Shown here: piece by piece, positions 39,821-51,159 of the stretch
Numbering within the stretch: position 1 is the first letter of the stretch
Layout: the number at the start of each line of letters is the position of its first letter
Origin: Chytridium lagenaria
Lineage: Eukaryota > Chytridiomycota > Chytridiomycetes > Chytridiales > Chytridiaceae
Direction: 5' to 3'
Assembly: GCA_025449115.1 (NCBI GenBank)
Contig: JAHLKC010000173.1
Coordinates: forward strand, 1 to 64,000
DNA: 64,000 nt
The notes under the pieces: generated by a model
Databases searched by the model: none
Told to the model about the DNA's origin: nothing
What the model saw: the letters and a program-made list of their open reading frames with translations, nothing else
Translations under genes and position numbers: made by a program

Positions 39821-42191
39821 ATGGTCTCTCCTACCCTCATCCTCGCTGTTGCTGCAGCGCTCCATGCTGCTGCTGGTGTCGATGCCGTCGGAACGGCAGA
39901 CTACCAGCCGAATCGTCATGCTCTGCGTCTCATGATGACAGACCCAACTTTCTTGGGACTCGTTTCGTAAGTTCAATATTCTCGGACGATCGTGACGATC
40001 ACCTCTGAAATAGCGATCATCAACTTTATAGCTCACATTTTATCCCTACCACGCTCTAATGAAATAGCCCTTGCCCGACTCTCAGCACTCGTCGTAATGT
40101 CCCCGCAGAGTGGATCCGTACAGTCTTCCACGACGCCGCTACCTTTGACATCTCAACCGGAAAAGGTGGAATCGACGGTAGTCTTAAATACGAGATTAAA
40201 CGACCCGAAAATGGTGGTCTCGCCATCCCTGAAAGTTTAAAGCAATTTGAGAGTTACAAGGCTGACGGTCTCTCCATCGCTGATCTAACGGTCTTGGGTG
40301 GAATCACGGCCACGTTGGTGAGTTCCTTTCGTTTTGGCTGTAATCGCTGACTCCTTGTAAAAGTCTTGTGGAGGCCCCGAGATTCCGTTCCGTTACGGTC
40401 GTGCCGACGTATCCGCTGCAAATCTCGAAAACCTCACCCCACTTCCTGATCAAGGTGCTCACGCCCACGCTGGCATGTTCCGTCGTATGGGCTTCAACAC
40501 TGCTGAAATGATCAAGCTTGTTGCATGCGGTCATACGCTTGGTGGAGTTCATGCGGATACTCACCCAGAGTTTACAAAGAACGTTACTGCAACGTTTGAT
40601 TCCACAAAATCGGGATTTGATAACGCTATCGCGGTGGAGTTTTTGAATGGGTCGTCAAAGAATGTGCTGGCCTTGCCCAAGGGGGAGGGAGTGCCTGGGT
40701 CGAGAACGGATGCGGATATTTATGAGATTGATGGAAACAAAACTATGATAGAGTGAGTCTGGCCACTTTTTAGAGTTATTCATTGACTGACTATTATGTC
40801 TATAATAGACTTGCCTCTTCGAAAAAGAACTTTGACGATGCTTGCGGCCAAGTCTTTCAGCGGTTGTTTGATGAAGCGATTCCACGAGAGACTGTGCTTT
40901 CTGAGCCAGTTGAGCCATACCGCGTCAGTGTTGGCCTTGAAGTCAGAAGACGCAAGGAGACATTACAACTTCGAATTGGTTCAGCTAGGGTAAGTCAATA
41001 AGTCTTTTCGTATTTGATGGTTTATTCAGTCTTGGTCTAACGTGCGTATTTTTGCTGTGCCAGCTTTGGAAGATGGCCGGCACATTTAAACAGGTAAACA
41101 TTGATTACTATCGTCGCGATGGAACTCTTGGAAACCGCTCCGACCTCACGATCAGAGCGATGCGTTCGTCTATGAATGGCCAAGTCAACGTCTTTGATTT
41201 CTTGACTAACAAGCCTGTCGATCCCGTCACAGGGTAAGTTATAGACGTTCCTTTTTTTTACTTTGCGAAGGCAAACTAATATATTATTCCACATAGTATC
41301 TCCGCCGTCAAAGTCTCAGTTATCATGAACGATGGCACCGAGTTCATCGACACAGAAGGAGCTAATACTTTCCCCATCGACGACACCATCGGTATCGACA
41401 CCGACACTGCCTTCACCTGCGAATACAAGCCTTCCACAGGTGGAAATTCTGGTCTTAACATCACTGTCGGAGTTCTCGGTGACGAAACCCAAAACGTCTT
41501 CATCATGACCAAATACGCTGACGGTACGCTCGGCCCCCGTGTCAAAACCTACTTCCGTCGTTCTCGTTACAACACTCCTTACTCCTATTACGGTGTCTTC
41601 CTTCCCGATCTCATGGCTTTCGATGGCGGTCGTGGACTTTCTGCGTTTGGAGCGGTTGTTGTGAGATTGGATAGAAGCGAGAGCAAGGATTATAATTATG
41701 GTGCTTGGTATTCGCTCCTTTCTTTAGGCGCTGCGTGTAATGTCAACTCGATTTTGCCAAATGATCCTATAGTGTTTGATACGAACCCCACCGCTTCGAC
41801 CACGACTACATTCATGTCAACGACGACTGTGGCGACATCTTCCACGATGACTTCAACCACCACTACTGCAACCTCTTTAACCTCAACCTCATATGAAACC
41901 ACCACCTCTTTTGCAACGTCCAGCATCACGTCAACCAGCTCCACTTCAGTGATTATCTCATCGGCCTCTTCCTCGACTTCCCTCATTGCTTCAGCTTCCA
42001 CTACACCATCAACCCAAACCTCTACCTCAACTGCTCTTGTTTACTCCAAACCTGGTGATGCAAGCAGCATCCCACCCAAGCCTACTGCGACTGTGAAGCC
42101 TGACGGAAACATTGTCGTTAGCGGTGCGTCTTCCCTCACAATGGCAAAGTGGGCGATGGTATTGGGTTTGTTGGGATGGATTGCCCTCTAA
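39821..42191 (+). CDS. secreted haem peroxidase 1, probably GPI-anchored
   Basis: Six exons (39821-39966, 40086-40317, 40364-40752, 40809-40989, 41064-41233, 41297-42191) keep frame, about 670 residues. The signal peptide is MVSPTLILAVAAALHAAAG. Residues 49-300 are a plant/fungal-type peroxidase: the distal Arg and His in EWIRTVFHDAATFD, then GGIDGSLKYEI and DLTVLGGITATLSCGGPEIP, and the proximal His in LVACGHTLGGVHAD. A beta-rich region follows (YYRRDGTLGNRSDLTIRAMR, KYADGTLGPRVKTYFRR, YSYYGVFLPD). A Ser/Thr stalk leads to a C-terminal hydrophobic tail (SSLTMAKWAMVLGLLGW), as in GPI anchoring. Ligninolytic Mn-binding residues are not evident. The role is probably H2O2-dependent oxidation at the cell surface. 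Confidence 0.85.
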
Positions 42192-42532
42192 TAGACAAAG
42201 AAAAAACCTCTTTTATTTATATTAACTTATCATTTTTAATCTAATAAAATAATTACACGACATTAAAGTCGTATTCGTAATAATGCTAATGGAGATAGAA
42301 AAATGACGAATATTTGTCGTTAGGGTAAGGCAGTGCAGGCGTCATGGAAATACGGTGGCGCGAGGTTACAAGTGGCTTAGACTCTGGACACATAAGTCCG
42401 GCCGTTCGGGTGGAGCGAATATCGGAACGAAAGCCTCCAATTGATGAAAGGAAATGAAGGAAAAAAAAAGCTTAGGCCTAAGAAAAGGTGAGACCAAAAG
42501 ACGTCCATCCATTCCTCGTAAGCCCGTCCATC
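42192..42532. other. intergenic region between tandem peroxidases
   Basis: 341 bp with poly(A)-type signals on the left and the promoter of the second peroxidase on the right. No separate gene. Confidence 0.4.
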
Positions 42533-45204
42533 ATGCTATACCCTCGCGATCTCCTCATAGCAGCTGCCATCGTCATCGCCGGCACTCATGCTGCCGGGAC
42601 CGCCAACTACACCCCAAATCATCATGCCCTTCGTATCCTCATGACGGATTCCACTTTCCTCAGTTTGGTAACGTGAGTATCTCAATCCCTCAATTTTCAT
42701 CATCTCATTTGCATCCTACCCAGTCCCTGCCCTCCCGTGCCCTCCCAAGAACGCCGCAACGTCCCCGCAGAATGGATCCGCACAGCGTTTCACGACGCCG
42801 CCACCTACGACGCTTCAACGGGAATCGGTGGAATCGATGGTAGTCTTAAATACGAGCTCACACGTCCGGAGAATGGGGGTGTGGCTATCCCTGAAACGTT
42901 GAAACAGCTTGAGACTTATAAGATGGATGGTGTTTCTGTTGCGGATTTGACGGTTTTAGGTGCTATTGCAGCAACGTTGGTGAGTATTCTGGATACTAGT
43001 TTTTTTCGTTTTGCGTCAAAGGTGTTGAAGCTTTGATAGTCTTGCGGTGGTCCCGAAATTCCTTTCCGCTACGGTCGTGCCGACATCACCTCCGCCAACG
43101 CTGAAAACCTCACCCCTCTTCCCTTCCAAGGTGCCCACGCCCACGCTGGTCTCTTCCGTCGCATGGGTTTCAACACAGCTGAGATGATCCAGCTCGTCGC
43201 CTGTGGTCACACTCTTGGAGGTGTCCATGCAGACGTTCATCCCAACCTCACGAATAAAGTGACGGCGACGTTCGATTCCACAAAGTTTGGGTTTGATAAT
43301 GCGGTTGCAGTGGAGTTTGTGAATGGGACTTCGGCGAATCCATTGGCGGTACCGGTCAATGGAGATGGAAATGTCCCGGGATCGAGGAGTGATGCGGAGA
43401 TTTATGGGTTGGATGGGAATAAGACGATTTCAGAGTGAGTGAGTGTCCTTTCTATCTGTATCGTCTTGATCAGGAACTTATAATTTATCTATTTCGCAAC
43501 AGTCTTGCTTCATCCAAAAAATCATTCGATGACGCATGTTCCCGCGTCTTTTCCCGGATGTTTGATGAGACGGTACCAAGAGGAACAATCCTTTCTGATC
43601 CCATCCAACCTTATCCCGTCAGCGTTGGTTTCGAGATCAGGCGTCGTAGAGAAACTTTCCATCTTCGCATCGGTGCTGCCAGGGTAATTAACTTTATTGT
43701 TGTATTGCGTTGTTAATAAGACGGTATTCTTTAGGTTTGGAAAATGAACGGCCTCTTCAAATCCATCAACATCGACTATTACCGCCGAGACGGAACACTT
43801 GGACCACGAACTGACCTTACCATCAGACCCATGCGTACCGTCATGCAAGGTCTTCTCAATGTCGTTGACTTTCAAACGCTCAAGTCAATCGATCCCGTAA
43901 CAGGGTACTTTTCTTTTCTTTTTTTTTGCTCTCGTTTTTCCTCTAAGAAATTCTTTTTTTTATCGTTTTATAACTTTTTAAATTACGGATTTACTGTAGT
44001 ATCTCGGCAGTTAAAGTTAGCGTCATTCTCAACGATGGTAGCGAATACGTCGACACTGAAGGCGCAGGAACGTTCCTCATCGATGACTCTGTCGCTATTG
44101 ATACCGATTCTACATTCACTTGCGAATATAAGCCTGTCGGCGGTGGAAACTCTGGTCTCAACATCACCGCTGGTGTAAGCATATTCACCTCAACCACTCT
44201 CTGTTTCCCCATTTAAAACGCTAATCCCCGTTTAGGTTCTCGGTGATTCTGCTCAACGCGTCTACATTAAAACCAAACACCTGGACGGTACCCTTGGTCC
44301 ACTCATTAAAACCTATTACCGACGTCCCCGCCACAACACGCCATACTCCTACTACGGTGTTTTTATTCCCGATATTCTTTCTTTCAACAACAATAAGGGA
44401 ATAAGTGCATTTGCGGCTGTTTTCGTTAGAGAGGATGGAAGGGAAAGCGTGGATGTCAATAACGGATTCTGGTTCACATTGAATTCGTTGGGGTTGCCGT
44501 GTGGAGCTGCCGCCATTGTGCCGAATGACACTGTTGTGCTTGTTGGTGGGACGACGACGACGATTGCTTTGCCAACCGTCACGACTACTTTGACGACGGC
44601 AAGTGATGCTGAGACTTTAACGACGTCTTCGTTTACCACTACGACGACTGATGCTGTGACCACGTCGACGACGACCTCTGCCGTGACTACTTTGAGTGAG
44701 ACCGAGACTTCGACAACTTCTTTTGCGGCAACGACTACTACTCTTGCTGCGACTATTTCAAGTTCGAGTGAGGTCAAGAGCTCAACAACCACATCGGGGA
44801 CTAGTGCAACCTCATTTATTTCCTCCTCCACCATTACCACCACCGCCACGTCTACCACTTCGACAACTCTATGTTCTTCTATAAACGCGTCCACCACTTC
44901 GATCACCTCTCCCACCACGTCTACAACCGCTGTTTCCTCCACCCCCACCTCTTCCGCCACCGCATTCGCCTCATCGTTTACAAAAGACCCAGCGACAACG
45001 CCTACAACATCATCGACATTCACCACATCACCTTCTCTATCATCCGCCTCCCCCAATTACACAAAACCGATTGACGTCCCCACAAAACCTCATGTCACGA
45101 AACCTGCCGGAAACGCCGGTGATATTGTTGTGAGCGGAGGCCTGAGGAACGGAGGTTGGGGATGGGTTTTGGGAGTCGTGGCGATTATGGTGATGTCGTT
45201 TTAG
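42533..45204 (+). CDS. secreted haem peroxidase 2, tandem paralogue
   Basis: Seven exons: 42533-42672, 42724-42979, 43040-43434, 43503-43683, 43735-43904, 44000-44174 and 44236-45204. It has the same plan as the upstream gene: signal peptide (LLIAAAIVIAGTHAAG), distal Arg/His (EWIRTAFHDAATYD), CGGPEIPFRYGRADI, proximal His (LVACGHTLGGVHADVH), the beta-rich region and a longer Ser/Thr stalk ending in a hydrophobic tail (GWGWVLGVVAIMVMSF). Five introns are shared in position and phase. The sixth (44175-44235) is present only here, inside the conserved N-I-T-x-G|V-L-G sequence that is continuous in paralogue 1. Exon 2 starts ~20 nt further upstream than in paralogue 1, adding a short Pro-rich insert. 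The duplication is old enough for intron gain or loss. Confidence 0.85.
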
Positions 45205-46322
45205 ATGGTTTTTTTCTTTTTCTTTTTATTCGTTTCTGTTGTGGCTTTTCGTTTCCGGTAATGAGTTAGTTACGTTTAATGCCGTTGTAGACTTTTTTCT
45301 TTATACTCTTTTTTCGTTTCTGTTGCTTTGACTTTTTTCGTTTCCGATATACCGAGTTAGAAAAAAGGTTCTTTATTTATAATAAAGTAGCTTTTGTTGA
45401 ATGTTTGGTGTGTACACCGATATACATTGTAGTGAACCGACGATATGTGGAACCGACGATATGTGGAATGTATTTAATCTGCGGTAAAAAGCTATCGCTT
45501 ATAAGAATATCACGCTAAAATAGAAGGCATTTATTATTTGAATCCCATCACTTTAGAACAAAGATTCGTCACTCTGAAACCATCAAAGCAGTAAAATCAT
45601 CCATGACAAATGCAAGCCCCATCATCAACCCTCTATAAACACAAATTAACGGTATAATCTATCCCAAATAAAGCTATCCTCAATCGCCAGCACATCTTCA
45701 TCTCCCATAATATTTTACAATCGTCCAAAAAGCTTATCCATTGAAATCATAGCCATAAATAAATTTCCGCGTCTAATTAGATAGTTTGAAACCACAAATG
45801 CTATCCGACCTTCTCCTAGTCGGCGCAGCTTGCTGGCAGGGGTAAGAGTAAGAAAGACGGTCCGTCAACTTGAAGACGACGATGGAATCCCTTCATCCAC
45901 AGTGTGTTGATCCTAGCGAGAGTACGAAAAGATAGTTGGTAGTTCGCGTATTCTTTAGAGAAAACGGCAATGGCAGGAAATGGACGAGACCATGATTGCT
46001 ATCAAGACTTTAAGCTTCACCAGATTTTCTAATGTGATGACCTATATGAGGTAATAACGGTAAAATCACGGCTATTCGTTCTGGTCCAGAGTTGCAGACC
46101 TCATAACTTGCTATTCCATCACTCCGAAAAAATAATTTAAGCTACGCATTGGCCCAAATGTAATGCTAAACTCCGTAAGAACTTTTTCAAACATAAAGAC
46201 GGAAACGGAATAGAGGAAATAATAACATGTATCGATATTAGGTGTTGACAAGAAAACTTTAAACAGGTCCCAACTTAAACACTATTAGGGTACAACATCA
46301 CCCAACCGAGAAAAGAAACCTC
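45205..46322. other. 1.1-kb convergent intergenic region
   Basis: This is AT-rich 3' sequence between converging genes. A short direct repeat (ttttttcgtttc / gaaccgacgatatgtgg twice near 45433-45467) is present. I see no gene. Confidence 0.4.
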
Positions 46323-47289
46323 TTATGCGTACGTCACCTTCTGATCAGAAGGAGGAGCGTAAGCAGGAGCCGCGTATTGGCCAGGGGGAGGTCCAGAGGG
46401 GGGAGCGTAGCCACCTTGCGGGGGTGCACCAGTAGGGGTAGCGTAAGTTCCTTGAGGAGGAGGATAGCTTTGAGCAGCGTAGGTGGGTTGGTTGGCGACG
46501 TAGGTGGAGCCAGCGCCGTATTGAGAGGCACCGTAAGTGGCTGTAGGAGCGGTGTAGACGACGGGAGCGGCGGCACCGTTGCTGAGAGAAAAAATATGTT
46601 AGCTTGGGATTTAAAAGGACAAGTGATATCGTCCAATGCGGCTTACTTGTAAACTGCACCGTCCATAGCGTAAACAGTGTTTTCCTCCCTAGCCCTTTTC
46701 CTGTACCTGCAGTACCAGATACTGACGACGATAATAACGACGATGAAAATAATTCCACCAACAGCCACACCGATAAGCGTTCCAATAGGGTTGATGAATC
46801 TGGCGTTCACAAAGTAGATGCTTGAGCAGCGGGAAAAATTACGGTAGGCGGACCAACTGTCATTTTCGTTAACAACAATAAAATGGAAGTGGGTACTTAC
46901 CAGTTGAAGTCATTGCAGTAGCCCGCGATAGTGCCGACTGAGATGCCGGCGCAATAACCTGGAAATGAGGTTGGGTTAAATGACTGAAAGAGAAAAAAAG
47001 GTCCGATCTCTGGGAGCATCAATGGTTGAGACTATCCATCCATCTCAGTGATCCATTTTTCCATAACATAGTCCGCAAGCCATAATTCAAACCGTCATGC
47101 CCCCATCTTTTCAAGATCATTCCATAAAGCCATCCTTCAATCCATCCACACACTCTGGCCACTTCCAGATTTCAAAGGATTGGGTTCAAGAGACGTACAT
47201 TCACAACGAGTCGTAAATTGAGCAAGCGCAGGGGAGACGTTGAGGGCAAGGCCGACAAGAGCCAGCAACAGGAATGAGGCTAGCGACAT
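46323..47289 (-). CDS. P1: small single-pass membrane protein with Cys-rich ectodomain and Pro/Tyr-rich tail
   Basis: Exons are 47289-47199, 46958-46901, 46856-46647 and 46581-46323, in frame, about 205 residues. It has a signal peptide (SFLLLALVGLALNVSPALA), then a CxCYCAG start, C-N-D-F-N-C and one more Cys (SRCSSIY). The membrane helix is IGVAVGGIIFIVVIIVVSIW, followed by the stop-transfer YCRYRKRAREE. The cytoplasmic tail is rich in Tyr, Pro and Ala (PVVYTAPTATYGASQYG, SYPPPQG). The overall layout recalls animal Shisa-type adaptors, but no homology is claimed. In this copy the 12-nt microexon of its paralogues is fused to exon 2 (TGACTTCAACTG at its end). Confidence 0.75.
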
Positions 47290-47753
47290 GATGATGTGTT
47301 GATGTGATGAGGTTTGGATGCAGAGATCGCTCTGTGAGTCCTGACAGAAGAAGAGAAGAAAAATAACACTTCGATAAGGTTATACCACCCGGATACCAAT
47401 GAACCCAGGGACTTATCAAATCAAATTTGTCGCATTTCGAACCTGACGCTGGTCAATTCTATTAACGGAGGATCTCTCTCAAGGGCTTTATTACGAGTAA
47501 AAAAGTAATCATCTAACTGCGGAATTACTTTCAACGTTACGGGCCCAGTCGTAGATACTGGACAACCCATTACTGATATTCTATAAAGTTACTGCTGCGA
47601 AGCTTTACCTTTGACGCGGTGGTGGCGAGGTTCTCCATGGGGAGTTCCGCAGGGGATGGAGTGGGCTCTGAGTAGTCTCCTCTGGGGCGGCTTCAGTGGT
47701 AGCTTCGACAATCGCGGCGGGTGCTTCGGGTTCGCTCTCCTTGGTGACTTCCA
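47290..47753. other. intergenic region
   Basis: Promoter of P1 plus the 3' side of P2. The sequence next to the annotated P2 stop remains open in another frame (VVEVTKESEPEAPAAIVEA) down to about 47600, so the true P2 end may lie here. Confidence 0.4.
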
Positions 47754-48822
47754 CTACGGGGGCAATAGATTCTCAACAGCCGCTAAAACGGGCATAGTCT
47801 CCACAGCAGTGGCTACAGCAACGGGTGTTGCCGTCTCAGAGTAAGCGGGGGTGTATACGGGGACAGATTCAGCTTCAACAGCGGCCTTGGGTTGCTCGCT
47901 TCGGATACTAAAGCCAAAGCATTAACATGAAAGAAAGAAAGGCAAGGCGATGTTCCTTACACTTGTAAAGGCTCCCGTGGATTAAAGAACCATCATCTCC
48001 ACCCATCTTCCGACGCCTGTACCATGCAAATGCGACAGCAACGCATGTGATCGTGAGGAGAGTTCCAACAACAATGCTTGCGGCGAGACCAGGTTTGTTG
48101 AGGTTCTCAGATGCTTTGGGGCTGGTGAAAATGACCTTGACGTTGGTGGAGTTGCACCGAGTGTCGTTGGCGTATGTTTCGAGACTATAAGAGTTCAGAA
48201 CAGAGATTAGAAATGAAAAAAGATTTAGACGGTACTATCAGCTGAGATGTTGAGAAAATACATACCACGAAGGAGCCCTATCGATAATTCAGAATATTAC
48301 GGCGCATATAAAAAAATACGAATGCATATGCATAGACAATAATAAGTATCTCTAGATTTGAGTATGAAGTAAAGAAACTGCATAACAAGAAGGTTGAAAA
48401 TACCAACACGCAGGTCTTGTCGGTGGGTCCAACCAAGACTTCGCCGCAGTAGCCTGTTAACAAAAGAAATGATCAATCGTCAACATATAATGACAAGATA
48501 ATGGTCGCTATGGTATCATCGAGGCTTCATTGATGCAGCTTCGTTCCAATCTAATGCCAGGTGGCAATATTTGATGACTTCACACCATATCAAACTATCA
48601 CCAGCGCAATATCCTCCACACTTTAGACAGAATTGTTTCCGTCTAGTTCGAATCGTCCTTCACTCCCGTCAATCCCGAACTCTTGAGCTTACTAAAGCAA
48701 TTCCATTTCCTTTAATACATACAATCACACTTATTCTGCGCAAAGACGGGCGCCACAAGCATGGTTACTTGCAATAAGATTGCAGGCAGCAACATCGAAA
48801 TGAGGTTCTTTGGCGATGCCAT
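47754..48822 (-). CDS. P2: member of the same small membrane protein family
   Basis: Exons are 48822-48723, 48453-48408, 48277-48266 (a 12-nt microexon), 48184-47963 and 47907-47754. The signal peptide is SMLLPAILLQVTMLVAPVFA, followed by QNKCDCYCGEV, CVAPSC and TRCNST. The membrane helix is GLAASIVVGTLLTITCVAVA, then the stop-transfer WYRRRKM. The tail ends NLLPP in the annotated frame. One base earlier another frame runs on with PVVEVTKESEPEAPAAIVEA and similar Pro/Glu/Ala sequence, which looks like the natural tail, so a 1-nt deletion near 47774 is likely. Exon sizes 46 and 12 equal those of P3 and P4. Confidence 0.65.
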
Positions 48823-49493
48823 CCAAGAGATGGAGGTTGACGACGATGTCATCCTCAGATTTGGTTGATGAAGAGAGAAAGAGGTATTTTTTTTTTAGTT
48901 CATCAATTGCGTCGTATTTTTTTTCTTCTTTGGCGCGAACGGTGTCGTACGCACTTTAACTTGTCAAACCTCTGTGTAGCCATACTTTAAATCTTATTTC
49001 CCATCGTTTATCATTTCTAAGCGATAAAACGTGCACGATGCCTCATTATTCGCAACAGAGAGCCGACACGGAAAGTCGTTTCAAAGGTTAGGTCTCAACG
49101 CTTTAAGTCATAAAGACGCCATAGATAAATTGGCAGTGCATCTAGGAGTGAACGGCTTTTTAACAACGTTGGTCTCGTATCGTTGAAAATTAGAGCCGCC
49201 TGCGAGCACCTCCAGATCAAATGTTAAAGTAAAAGATGATAGAGGGAATAGAGTATAGTGGTATGGGATAAAAATATCAGTGGTTGTCTGTATTAAACTA
49301 TGGGAAGAAAAGAAAAGAGGCATTACAGGGATGAACAGCGAAAGAGATACTATACTTCAGGAGGTTTTCAGAGGAAATAGACGTGATTATATTCCATCTC
49401 TGGCGTATCAATTAAAGTAAAAGAGAAAGATAGCAATTCAAACAAAGTACATGTTGAAAACAGATGTGTGATGATGATAAGTCTGCGAAACGT
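48823..49493. other. intergenic region
   Basis: Promoter of P2 and 3' region of P3. A few T runs; nothing else recognised. Confidence 0.35.
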
Positions 49494-50704
49494 TTACTTG
49501 TATACGACAGTGCTGGAAGGTGGCGGGTAGGCTGGGGCAGCATAGTTTTGTGCTCCATAGGCGGGGACGCCAGGTGCAGCGTAGGTTGGAGCACCACCAA
49601 CGGGTGCACCAGCGTAGACGGTACTGGGTTGGTTGTAAACAACGGGTGCAGTTTGGGCAGTGGTGACATACGCGGTGCTACAAATGGAATACGTTACGTT
49701 AATATCAAGCCGTATGGACGTATATAAACCGTATATAAAAACTCATCAATAATACACTTACTTGTACATAGGTCCAGAGTCGTACATCATCACATCATCT
49801 CTGGAGCCTCTACGCCTCCAATACACACAGAGAATGACTATCAGTGAAATCAAAATGATCCCACCAACAACAGCACCGGCAATGACAGCAACCAAGTTAT
49901 AAGGGCGAGTGTAGTAATAGGTACCACCGATAAGACGAGAGTTCACGCGGGAAATGGGGTTGCAGAAAGCGTTGAACGAAAAGGTTTGGTAGCTGTGTAA
50001 ATCATTAGAATGGCATTGCTGAAGAAATATGAATTAAAAGTAAACATGAAGGGAATGTAGTCCTTACCAATTGAAGTCGCTAAAATATGAGAGTTAAAAG
50101 AAAGGGTTAGGTATGCAGTATAGAAAGTAGAAGTCAGGGAAGTCTTGACACTCACGAGCAGGAGCCCAAAACGACCCCAACGTACGATCCGCTGCAATAG
50201 CCTACAAATAAATGCAAGATAAGACTTTTTTCAACAGGTCGATTTTTTTTCAAGCCAAAGGTATCCATGCAGAAAGACGCTACACTCCTGATCCCCGGTC
50301 AACTCATTCTTATCCTAATTCTACAACCACTTGAATGCTCTTGACTCTTTCGACATCGTCAACGTCCAGTCCAACACTCGCCCTTTTGCAGCCAAGACAA
50401 CATTTTATGGATGCCGGTGGCTTGGACCTCTCTCTTCCCCACACTCAACCAACATCCACAGCAATCCATTTAATCAGCGCATAAGCAAATGGCCATGCCT
50501 GACCAATTTTCCTTAGGAAGACCTTGTCCAAGCCCTCTCTGTCCGATGGTCATCCCTTCACTCCAGAAATCCAACGGCATCAATGCCAGCAACTCCACGC
50601 CGATGAACCCATGAATTCAACATACATTCACACCGAGCTTGCGCAGCGACACTCTCCACCAGCAGCACCAACGCTAACACAGCAAACAGAGCGAGACGGG
50701 ACAT
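49494..50704 (-). CDS. P3: member of the same small membrane protein family
   Basis: Exons are 50704-50626, 50201-50156, 50079-50068 (a 12-nt microexon), 49992-49762 and 49677-49494, all in phase, about 183 residues. The signal peptide is LALFAVLALVLLVESVAAQ, then ARCECYCSGSYVGVV, C-S-D-F-N-C and FNAFCNP. The membrane helix is LVAVIAGAVVGGIILISLIV, then the stop-transfer WRRRGSRDD. The tail is Tyr/Pro/Ala-rich with YAAPAYPPPSSTVVYK at the end. Intron phases equal those of P2 and P4. Intact as written. Confidence 0.75.
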
Positions 50705-51159
50705 TGACGACGGCATTCACTCGTGGAGAAGTTGTAAAACAAAAAAAGAGGTTTTGAGCTGATTGGGGATGCTGACTGGCCTTTTAACGTTTGCAGAACC
50801 TTGTTTTTTTTTTTTTGTGGTCAGTGTGACGTGAGAGTGATGATGGGACCCGAGGTGGTTCTTCCTGTCTTTGAACCCTGAGTGATGATGAGGGATCAGC
50901 CCAAATTTGATAATGTACGTGCTGATGAATGATCGTTGGTGATCTGGCAAGGACTGTAACTGGTTTGGCTGACACTGTCGGGATGGAGGAAGTTAGCTAT
51001 GGTTATGGGTATCCAATATCCTATCCTCCTTTATTTCCATCACCAGTTTTATTGGAATAAAATATCCCCAATATTAAAAAATCCTTCAGAGTTGCTTTCT
51101 CTAAACTTTGAAAAAGACCTGCTTCGTCAACTGCCACTGGAAAGCTCTGCTAAAACGGT
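50705..51159. other. intergenic region
   Basis: It lies between P3 (promoter side) and the 3' end of T1. Poly(A)/poly(T) runs near 50742 and 50804-50816. No gene. Confidence 0.35.

Noticed and set aside
42365..42430. Possible tRNA (tggcttagac ... gttcgggtgg)
   Set aside because: The A-box and B-box matches are partial and acceptor stems do not pair.
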